Assembly: GCA_900618795.1 (NCBI GenBank)
Contig: UYJD01000002.1
Coordinates: 1 to 64,000 of the forward strand
Length of the DNA stretch: 64,000 nucleotides
Direction of reading: 5' to 3'
DNA from: Cyanodermella asteris
Lineage: Eukaryota; Ascomycota; Lecanoromycetes; Ostropales; Stictidaceae
In this document: piece by piece, positions 36,078-44,352 of the stretch
Layout: every line of letters begins with the position of its first letter
Position numbering within the stretch: position 1 is the first letter of the stretch
Notes under the pieces: generated by a model
Told to the model about the DNA's origin: nothing
The model's input: the letters and a program-made list of their open reading frames with translations, nothing else
Databases searched by the model: none
Program-made: the position numbers and the translations under genes

Positions 36078-36439
36078 GCAAGACTGTCACCCCGAGACTT
36101 TGGTTACGGAACGTGATCTCTTGTATGCATGAAAAAGGGCGGCCAATTGTGAAGCGAAGCATTTACTGCGCCGTTACAAATGATACCACAAAGGACGCAG
36201 GACAGCCACCCCGATACTGACGTTACGGAATGTGGTCTCCTGCCGTACCTACGTCGATGGTGATAGACTGCTCTCCCGAGGCGTCAGCTACGGAATAGAG
36301 TCTCTGCCCATCTCATAATATTGCCGTCACGAGACTGCCCTCCCGAGACTCCGGTTACGGAATAGGGTCTCTCTGGCATTCTTCTTCTGTTTGAGTCGAG
36401 ACTGTCACCCCGAGCTTCGGTACGGATTGTGATCTCTCG
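36078..36439 (+). repeat. Tandem array of five covarying hairpin elements
   Basis: Units lie at 36078-36124, 36197-36243, 36264-36306, 36331-36373 and 36397-36439. Each has the order: outer stem, internal loop (CTG or CAG on the left, TC on the right), a 4-bp stem, invariant CCCGA, a small hairpin, TACGGA, then the right arms. The 4-bp stem is TCAC/GTGA, CCAC/GTGG, CTCT/AGAG, CCCT/AGGG and TCAC/GTGA in units 1-5. The outer stem is CAAGA/TCTTG, GCAGGA/TCCTGC, TAGA/TCTG, GAGA/TCTC and CGAGA/TCTCG. The arms change in concert, so pairing is kept while sequence drifts. The mispairs (outer stems of units 1 and 3, inner hairpin of unit 5) are G-U on the plus strand but would be A-C on the minus strand, pointing to plus-strand RNA. 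The array begins 66 bp after the C2H2 stop codon, so it is probably in that gene's 3' UTR or a downstream transcript. Confidence 0.85.
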
Positions 36440-37121
36440 CACTCGGTTGTTGCATTGCGGAGGCTTTGGACAGTGATGGTGAATGAACATTGTACGACCA
36501 ATCTCTGGATTCGACGTCAGTTTGCATTTGTTCAGCGAAGGCGCTTTGTTGGGGAGGAACCCATTGTTTATTGATGCACGGCGAGTTACCGCCAAGAAAC
36601 TTCTCAGATCTTATCCTAGACGTCCCCAAAGCAACGCAGTTACGGTTGGAATGACGAGGAAATTCATTTCTAGATTAGGTGTAATATATGCTCCTCTTGA
36701 ATCATCACATGTGTCTCTGCGCTTTTGTTACTGCTTGATGTATTTCGAAGTATCGTGCGACGTGCCTCGTCTCACGTTGCGAGTTTGCGGCAAACAACCA
36801 GGTCTTCATCTCGAACTACAACACCCCCTCGCCCGAGAACTTTCCTCATCATCAAGCCTTCAGAGCTCCATATCCAGCCTTCATACATCACACTTTTGCC
36901 GATCTGCCTGATCAAACAACGCTTATAGGATAGTTCATCAGCGCCGTCCACTGGACTTGAGCGCAGCGCTCAAAATGGCAGATGCATTCCCATGCCAGCT
37001 GGACTTTGAAGGTTCTTCGTAACTCTACCTAGCCGCTGTGCGCCGCCGATATGGCAGGAGATTGGTGATCGCGATCGTCCGTCCGTCCGTCAATTGTGCG
37101 TCCTGTGCATGCTCACCAAGC
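36440..37121. other. Convergent intergenic region, right part
   Basis: Lies between the hairpin array and the 3' end of the minus-strand SLIP-GC-like gene. Only short unconvincing open frames are seen. It probably holds the transcript ends of both neighbours. Confidence 0.4.
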
Positions 37122-39077
37122 TCATGTCGGTCTGAATTCCTGCTGTTGTCGATCCATCTTCGAACCGATTCCGGATCCTGTACGCTTGTTATGAGAGCGC
37201 GACAGCAGGTCCCCAATCTGCATCCGTGCATTCACAAGACATTCGGCGATGGCTTCCACTGCCGGGTCGCTCTGTGCCGACGTTGCGCCGTTTGCGTCGA
37301 TGTAGTCGACGATCCTGTTGAGAGTCGATTCGATCCCGAGCACTTGCTTGCGATGGGAGAAGCGGACATCCTTTGCTCGCATCCGGCTGAACTTTTCCAT
37401 GATCTGCGGTACGCCGGTGCATTCCTCGGTCTGCATATCGTTGAATACGGAATCGCGATCCCTTGGAATCTCATCGCAGGTCGCTCCGTTGGCCGTTGTT
37501 CTTGCAACGGCTCGTTCATATGCCTCCGGGTGGAAATGGTTGACACTGATTTGTTCCCTGCCAAAATCCACCAGTGGGTCCTGGATCGGCGAGTCGGCCG
37601 CATTGGCGAGCAGGGATTGCATTCGCTGACCGCAGTCGTCCTCGTAAAGTCCGCAAATCTCTGCACGGGTAGGAGCGAGTAGCAAATCTGTCCGATGAGC
37701 CATCACGTCGTCGTGCCGCGACTGACGGAAAAGGATCTCGCACTCGTGTGCAGCCGCTATTTCTTCGCACCGATCAAGCCCTGCTCGCCGCATGTCCAGG
37801 CTGTCTTGTGTCTCTTGGTAGTTTGCTCCCCAGCGGAAGGTCGGGGCCGCAGATGATCCACTATCCGGCAAACGCCTTCGCAAATTTCGAAGACTTTCAA
37901 CGGCCTGGACGACGGTAGTCTTCGCCATGGTAGCGCATTCTCTGGCTGCGACGGCTTGCCGACGCAAGTTTTGCACAGCTTTCAAGTCTTCGATGATCAC
38001 TGGCTCAAGATTCCCGACTTCTGCCAATACCGCCGCTGGTGCAACCTGGTCCATGCTGTCCCATTCGGCCCATACCTCAGTGAGTATGATCTGAACAAGA
38101 GTAAAGGCGTCAAGGGCTCGAACGAGTCGAGTAGCAACAGTTTGAAGTGCTCCGCTGTCGCGTCTGTGGTGCCGGTACTGGTCTAGACCGGACTCACAAA
38201 CAGTAAAGACAGCTCCGTTGCACTTCGCGAGAGCAGCAAGCGCCCTTTCCCTCCAAGCAGGATACGGAATGTAGTCAAGACTGATGTCTGAAGGAGGGAG
38301 GCACCAAAGAACTAGGCCATCACGAAGATGGTCAGATGGAACCCTCACAACAATTTTCGATATCAGTGGCCAGGGCGATTTGTCTCGGCGGTCGCAGGCA
38401 AATGCGCGAAGCGCACAAGAGACTCCCGCAGCCTTATCAAAGGCGAATGTGTTGAATTTCAGGTTATATTGTCCTTTGCGACTGAACAAATCGGCTGCGC
38501 GCTCTTCGTACTTCAGTAGCTGCCGTCTCTGATCCAAAGTTTCGTGCAAGTCCGGGAACAGAGTCTTCAGGTACTGAAGGGCGGATTGAAAACGCACGTA
38601 AGCAGCGCCACTGCTGATGTGCCAGCAACCGTCGTCAGAACGCCAATAGCGCGAATGCCGTAGATGACCTTCAGGATTGATGTAATCATTGACTCGCGAG
38701 ATCAACTCGCTCCGTATTTCTTCGTCACTGAAGAATTCAATCTCAGCCTCGATGCGATTGGTGCGACTGTATTGGACCGCGACGAGAGTAAGAATGTTCT
38801 CAGGTATGAGACCAGGATATGCAATGGCTTTATTGATGATCCACGACTTCCACCTGTATGCGGGTCCAAAGATTGCGACATTGGTAGTCTGGGAAGGCGA
38901 GCAGTTACTCGGATCTTGCAAGGTCTGCCCAAGCGCGCAGGCGACCTGATCACCATCGCAGAGCTTGGCAGCAAGAGAGGAGACATTGGACACGATCGAT
39001 GCCGCAAAGGCGGGCGTCGCAGAGACATCGAGGGAATCAAAGTGCTCTTTCATCTCGAAATGGCCAGGAGCAGGCAT
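37122..39077 (-). CDS. SLIP-GC/dynamin-like protein with degenerate GTPase motifs
   Basis: Single uninterrupted frame of 651 residues on the minus strand. The layout follows fungal proteins related to nuclear GTPase SLIP-GC: TNVAIFGPAYRWKSWIINKA at the P-loop position (residues 65-84), IEAEIEFFSDEEI after it, WPLISKIVVRVPS, then DGLVLWCLPPSD where these GTPases have VLVDLPG. A long helical C-terminal half follows. The P-loop lacks the glycines of GxxGxGKS and the Asp-x-x-Gly switch is replaced by CLPP, so GTP hydrolysis is unlikely; only the Lys-Ser pair (77-78) remains. This is inferred from motif loss in an otherwise intact frame. Such proteins are often multicopy and fast evolving in filamentous fungi. 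The ATG at 39077 is the first in frame. The role is unknown. Confidence 0.7.
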   Translation of the reverse strand: MPAPGHFEMKEHFDSLDVSATPAFAASIVSNVSSLAAKLCDGDQVACALGQTLQDPSNCSPSQTTNVAIFGPAYRWKSWIINKAIAYPGLIPENILTLVAVQYSRTNRIEAEIEFFSDEEIRSELISRVNDYINPEGHLRHSRYWRSDDGCWHISSGAAYVRFQSALQYLKTLFPDLHETLDQRRQLLKYEERAADLFSRKGQYNLKFNTFAFDKAAGVSCALRAFACDRRDKSPWPLISKIVVRVPSDHLRDGLVLWCLPPSDISLDYIPYPAWRERALAALAKCNGAVFTVCESGLDQYRHHRRDSGALQTVATRLVRALDAFTLVQIILTEVWAEWDSMDQVAPAAVLAEVGNLEPVIIEDLKAVQNLRRQAVAARECATMAKTTVVQAVESLRNLRRRLPDSGSSAAPTFRWGANYQETQDSLDMRRAGLDRCEEIAAAHECEILFRQSRHDDVMAHRTDLLLAPTRAEICGLYEDDCGQRMQSLLANAADSPIQDPLVDFGREQISVNHFHPEAYERAVARTTANGATCDEIPRDRDSVFNDMQTEECTGVPQIMEKFSRMRAKDVRFSHRKQVLGIESTLNRIVDYIDANGATSAQSDPAVEAIAECLVNARMQIGDLLSRSHNKRTGSGIGSKMDRQQQEFRPT

Positions 39078-40050
39078 CGGAGCGTAAGGGCGGGATCACT
39101 GCTTGAGTTCGTGCTTCGACACAGGACGTCCAAGGCGTAGCTGTACCATACACTGATGAACAAAAGTGAGAATCACGAAGGTTGTACTCAGATAGCTGGT
39201 GGTGAACCCTGTTTTTGAGCTGGCCTAGAGTCTGGCGCTTTTATGGCCGGCTTGTGGTGGACTTATCGGGAAAGTTTTGCCAGGAGAAGACTTTAAAAGG
39301 GTCACTTGGAATGACCTTGGCTTCGCGGAAGGGAATGTTCCGTTCGGTGAAGAGTAGCCGAGACTGTGCGTACGCCTTTTGGGATAGAGAGAGGCGGCAT
39401 GTTCGCTCACCTACTCTCAGCAGGCTTGTGAATGCTATTCGCGGGACAATGGGAGCCATCAAAAGACCACAGATAGGTCATCCGCTGACTCAAACGAACA
39501 AGAAGCTTGATCAGCTGGCTCAACAAGTAACAGGACAGGTTCAACATCGCGCAGTTTTTGCATTCCATACCTACAAGGTGTGTCTGTGATCAATGATCGC
39601 CACTCACAATATGGTGTTGCACTGTGCCGATGCTTCGAAGCGTGTGCTGCAGTCACTTGCACCAGATTCACGTGCAACGTGCTATCTTTCGCTGGGACTT
39701 CTCCAAAGGGCGATCATCGTCGATGCCGCTCCAAACGTCCGTGGACTTTGCAACATGTGCGAAATTCTGTCATGCCTGTCATTGAGGCTCAGTGTGAGCG
39801 AAGAGCGGCGGAAGTCAGAGTCGAAGTTGCTCGGGCGCTTCGTGCATTGCTTGGCGGCTCCCAGAACGTGTCTGTCTCGTGTCAGCCTCGTGTCAGCCAG
39901 CTAAAGTGCACCCATGATGGCGAAACATGAAGAGCGATCGCAGCTGAGCTTCAGTCTTTCGAATACGGTAAATTCTATCCACATCAAGTGTCAAATTCGT
40001 TCTGCCCGGCAGAAATACAAGCCCCCAGTCTTCCGATGACCAGCAAGACA
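39078..40050. other. Intergenic region upstream of the SLIP-GC-like gene
   Basis: About 970 bp between the start of one minus-strand gene and the end of the next. No gene is visible; it should hold the promoter of the SLIP-GC-like gene. Confidence 0.45.
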
Positions 40051-41509
40051 CTACAGCTTTGCCTTCTTCCCAGCCAGCTGCAAGCCCGTCACGTTCTCTA
40101 GCTCTTTGACCGCATCGTCAACGTGGCCCATGTTGACCTTGATCGTCCGCAAGCCGACTTCTCTCGCCGCCTTGAGGTTCTGCCCAATGTCATCCAGAAA
40201 GCAGATGTCCTGCGCCGTCACGCCACTTCCTCCCCTACTTCTGTCAAACTCATCCAGCTTGTCAATCGCATACTTGTAGATGGCATGGTCTGGCTTGCGC
40301 AGCCCGATGTCGGCGCTGCCGACGAAGACGTCGAAATGTGAACGTACACCTCTCGGGTCGTCGGAAATATCCTTGCTCCACGGGTGATCGGGAGGGAAGT
40401 TGACAGTGTTCGACAGCGCCCCGACGATGTATTTGCCGGAAGCTTTGAGGTTCAGCAGCGCTGGATACATGTGTGGATCTGGGCTGCGCGAGCGGCCGAT
40501 CATGTCCCAGAAAAGCGTCGTCGAATCAACGTTCGGCAGGGGAGGGATGCCATCGGTCTTGGAGTAGCCGGTGTCATCTTGGCCTGGCAAAGGGCTTGAT
40601 GAACTGCCTTCATTCTTGAGACTGGTCGGATCACCGAGCATGTTCTTTTGGTAGCTCTGCTTTAGGAAATTGCCGCTTGACGGCCGTGCAGCTGATGACG
40701 ACGATGGCGACGGTGGTGCCGCACTACTCGAGGAAGACCCATCCTTGGAGTATCCTGTATCTGCCTGATCCGGGATAGGACTTGACGAGCTTCCTTCGTT
40801 CTTGAGGCTGGTAGGATCCCCGAGCAAATTGCTCTTATAGCTCTGCTTCAGTGAGTTTTGTGGCACGCTGCTCCTGCCAACTCCGGCGGCATTGTCTGAA
40901 GCACTGCCCTTTGAGTAGCCTGTAGCTTGGTCCTCGCTAGCGACAGGCTCAGAGGAGGATCCCTCATTCTTCAAGCTCGTCGGATCTCCCAGCATGTTCT
41001 TCTGATACCTCTCCTTGAGTGAGTTGCCGCTGCCCGTACTACGCGCATTTGTAGCCAGCGAGATGGAGGGGGATGCACCGGCTTCTTCAGGAGTCGGAAC
41101 TTTTGATGAAGTTTCTGCCTTCAGACTGACCGGGTCGCCGAGCTGGGATGCCTTCGCCTTGGCGGTGTCGGCAAGTCTCCTCTTGCGGTTCTTGAAGATC
41201 TTGTGATACGCGTCCCAAGATTCCTGGCGATTGAGATCGGCCTTGAAGCCTGCAAAGAATTCATCGCCCAGCTTCAACTCGCCCCTTTCCAGCCTGTGCC
41301 AGGCGCCACGTGGTGCTGCTTGCGAAATTGCGAAGTTGATGTAGTCCTTGGGCAACCCGTTCTGTGTTTCGTAGTCTACAATAGCTGACATCGGCGAGAC
41401 AACCTGCTGTTGTCAGTACACAGTATATGCAGTCAGAACAGAGCGGCTTTCAGGAGATACATACGCAAACCCCACCGATATCAAAGAGAATGGCCTTTGG
41501 CTTGGACAT
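40051..41509 (-). CDS. HAD-superfamily hydrolase with repeat-rich insertion
   Basis: Two exons on the minus strand, 41465-41509 and 40051-41403, with a 61-bp intron (41404-41464, GTATGT...GCAG); the product is 465 residues. The first exon supplies MSKPKAILFDIGGVC with nucleophile Asp10 and the DIGGV form of HAD motif I seen in the epoxide-hydrolase/ACAD10-type branch. Motif II is in GALSNTVNFP, the motif III lysine is in GLRKPDHAIY, and motif IV is CFLDDIGQN. Between the cap start (SWDAYHKIFKNRKRRL) and WDMIGRSR lies a low-complexity insertion of about 200 residues with repeated GDPTSLKNEG and TGYSK units. An alternative acceptor three bases upstream would add one Gln. The substrate is unknown; related proteins act on phosphate esters or haloacids. 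It is divergent from the DUF4470 gene. Confidence 0.85.
40560..41030 (-). repeat. In-frame tandem repeats inside the HAD gene
   Basis: Three strong copies and one weak copy of a roughly 170-190-base unit encoding LKQSYQKNMLGDPTSLKNEG, then a Ser-rich stretch and DTGYSK. The GDPTSLKNEG codons lie near 40615, 40800 and 40975; a diverged copy (GDPVSLKAE) lies near 41130. Linkers between units vary in length and are Ser/Pro/Ala-rich. Confidence 0.85.
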
Positions 41510-42442
41510 TGTGCACAAGGTCTATCAGACCACTACGAAGGGACAATTGTGAACCGTTGTAAGATGATCGCGAGGAACAGCAGTGAGATTGAGCATCAAA
41601 TCACATATGGAAAGGTACAACAGCAGCAAAAGATCAGCTAGGAGTGATGATGTATTGACTAGATAGCGTTTGGACGCTCAGATGAGGGCGTGTCGCTGAG
41701 CCTCGGTACGCCAATAGCGGTCGATTGAGTTTCACCCGCGTGCTGCATAAGCATGGCAGGCAGCTGATGGGACGCCATACAGTATCACCTCTTCCCTTGT
41801 GTGTTAGAACTAACTCGAGGATGTCCTGAGCTGTGAGTCTTTGCTCCAGACGACTTATCTCTTTCGAATGTTTTGAATCGCGGTAGATCTCTCACGGAAT
41901 CCTGTTGTCTTCACGTGCGGGGTTTTCGCACCCTTGTTCACTATAGGATGAATGGCACCTCGAGGAAACAGCTTTGGCACTATCAAGGTCGCTTGTAGAC
42001 ATGTTGAAGATGCGAAGTGACCGAGGCGCTCTGTGTGCTGTCGAAATCGCGAGCACATGGCATCACACATGTGGTCCGCTCAAGAAGCAGCGCTCGTCGT
42101 CGTTCCCGCTGCCACTTTTCACGGAGTCGCCTGAAGGTTTGCTGGCTCAATGATTTTGACCCGACCTTGCAAACTCAGTACGAGGCGCACTGTTGAATGT
42201 TCTAGCAGGGCTGCCTTCACCAGACCTTCCGGCATTTTGCAACATACGATCTTGCAATCTTGATTGGAGCTTGTTTGCAACAGCAGCTTGCTGTGGACTT
42301 CAGTTCGCCATCAATTTGGTGCTTGACCGACTTCCCCCTACACCAACTTCCACTTCTCCTTTGGTTCACTTTCCTTGATCAACCGGTACTAACTCGAGTC
42401 ATAGCCGCAAGGGTACAAGGGCCCGATTGCAAGTTGCAAATC
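41510..42442. promoter_or_regulatory. Divergent promoter region between HAD and DUF4470 genes
   Basis: About 930 bp between two head-to-head start codons. No gene is seen. The right end (42193-42442) is open in the frame of the DUF4470 gene but lacks conserved sequence, so it is taken as leader. Confidence 0.5.
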
Positions 42443-43291
42443 ATGATTCGACCTACCGTCATCAATACACTGACCTTTTTCTACGCCCTTAGAAACACCC
42501 CTGCTGTGAGCCTGACTCAGGACCTTGCACCGGAGCATGATGCGGACATACTCTTACTCGGCTGTGGCGATGCTCGCAACATTCTTTTCACATCTTTTGC
42601 GGACCCCGGCCGCCGGCTGGACGTGACCTGTTGTGACATTGAGCCGGCCATCTTGGCTCGCAATATCCTGCTCTTAACTCTCATTGCCGACCAGAAAGCA
42701 TCGGACGACGACGTTTGGGCAATCTACTATCACTACAGGATCGGTGATTCAGCTTCGAAAGTTCTGCAAGATCAGCTCGAGCTCCTCTTGTCGACATGTG
42801 AATCACGATCGCAATGGGATTCGGGCTCTTATGGAAAATGGATTTCATTCCTTGACCAACACACGTTTGACAGGATCGTCCTGCTTTGGAATACCTGGTG
42901 CATTCGACACGTTCCAGACAGCTTGAAGGGAGAGTGCAAGGAAACATTGAACAAAGCACTAAAGAGGACACTCGAAATCAAGGAAAAATTCCTTGGAAGT
43001 GACGCCATCGCCTTGACGACACTTCGCAATGCTGCTCCCGCAACGATGAACGCTATTCAGTCTCTGCCAAAGGTCGCAAAGCATTGGTGGAAGACAGGGA
43101 CACTCGAGAACGAGCCACAAAAAGACGCCAAGACGCAATACTTGAACCCTTCGTTGCTATCACCATCACATCCAGGCATCAATCTACACTACGGTCTTGA
43201 ACCCCTCGGAGGTTTTCCACTTGCACCGGGGTATATTGCGCTGGATCGAGACTCCGAGTTCCACGTGGCTCGACCTCAGGGACTCTGTTGA
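42443..43291 (+). CDS. DUF4470-domain protein, short
   Basis: 282 residues from the ATG at 42443 (MIRPTVINTLTFFYALRNTP). An upstream in-frame extension to 42260 has no conserved look. The N-terminal DUF4470 region shows the typical start, then DADILLLGCGDARNILFT (about residues 33-50), a glycine motif like that of nucleotide- or SAM-binding folds, followed by VTCCDIEPAILARNILLL. In fungi this domain is common in proteins that also carry a MYND finger or a long C-terminal region. Here the frame stops soon after GGFPLAPGYIALDRDSEF, shorter than the relatives I recall, and no MYND finger is present. An unrecognised downstream intron or C-terminal truncation is possible: another frame at 43197-43406 stays open over the end. 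Function unknown. Confidence 0.7.
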   Translation: MIRPTVINTLTFFYALRNTPAVSLTQDLAPEHDADILLLGCGDARNILFTSFADPGRRLDVTCCDIEPAILARNILLLTLIADQKASDDDVWAIYYHYRIGDSASKVLQDQLELLLSTCESRSQWDSGSYGKWISFLDQHTFDRIVLLWNTWCIRHVPDSLKGECKETLNKALKRTLEIKEKFLGSDAIALTTLRNAAPATMNAIQSLPKVAKHWWKTGTLENEPQKDAKTQYLNPSLLSPSHPGINLHYGLEPLGGFPLAPGYIALDRDSEFHVARPQGLC

Positions 43292-44352
43292 GTTGCTCGA
43301 GATGCATGAAGGTGAAGTATTGCTCAAAGGATTGTCAACGTTTGGACTGGAAGATACACAAGACAGATTGCTGCTTAGACTGATGTCGGAAAGATCAAAA
43401 ATGTAGTGACCAAAAAATTTGGGCGCATACAGACCTTTCATCGTCCATTCATATGAGATCTCGCTCAATGCGCTGTGCTCACCTGAGTGGTTATTCATTC
43501 GAACATACTCAGGCAAGCCGGCAAGGCAAGGCCAGGCCATCGCCCCCAGTCATGACCGCAAAGATGGCCTGCAACAATGCAGCATTGATGACGCTCGGAA
43601 AGGTTTCATGGGCTTTTAGAGGCGCCCGCGGTTATCACCGGCTTGTATCTCGATGTTTAATGGTATAAAACACGGAACCCGTGTGCTGAGAACCTTCTCG
43701 GCCTGTATCGACCATGATTCACATGCAGCGTTCATTTGACGGAACTGCATCTCCAGGCGCTAAATGACGAGCAAAAAAAATCAAAATCAAATTTGTGCGG
43801 GCTTGGTGTTCGAAAGGTATTCTTCCACGTTTCCCCGCTCGTATCCCCACTGTTGCATCGGTGCACCAGCCCGGCCGAGCGCGAAGCTTTTACCGGGTCA
43901 CGACGCCATGCACGATGCAATAAATTGTCGCAGCGAAGCTCGCCGGGGTAATTGACAGGTAAGCAGCTGGATACGGCAGTCTTCTGCCGATCAGTGTCTT
44001 GAACGCCTTCCTAGAGCGAGCAAGGATCGCCGCAAGCTGCCCCGAGATCTCCACAAACACCATTTCAACCCAGTGGGTTCCCGCGGCCGTCGGTATGACC
44101 AGGACATTCCAATGCACCTTCTGCGGCACCATCGCGTCGTTTAGTCGCGACCCGTCAGGCTGCCTACCGTCTTCAAGCAGGCGCCATGCTTGGCTACCCG
44201 ACTTTACAAACTAACTTCTCCACGTCGGATGCCGGGCCTGACAGCTCCACGCCAGGGACAGCCTGTGGTGGTTATATATCCAGCACGCCCGGCTGATTCG
44301 ACTCTCGACTGAGGCTCTTGCTGCTTGAGCACTTCACACACGGTAACCGACA
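43292..44352. other. Intergenic region before the GH92 gene
   Basis: No convincing gene. The 43197-43406 plus frame may be a lost C-terminus of the DUF4470 protein. The right end carries the TATA box of the mannosidase gene. Confidence 0.4.
44273..44278 (+). promoter_or_regulatory. TATA box of GH92 gene
   Basis: TATATA within GGTTATATATCC, 75-80 bases upstream of the start codon at 44353, a normal fungal spacing. Confidence 0.55.

Noticed and set aside
43999-44214. Zinc-finger-like FQCTFCGTIASFSRDPSGC in a short plus frame
   Set aside because: Finger spacing is incomplete and the frame is short and isolated.
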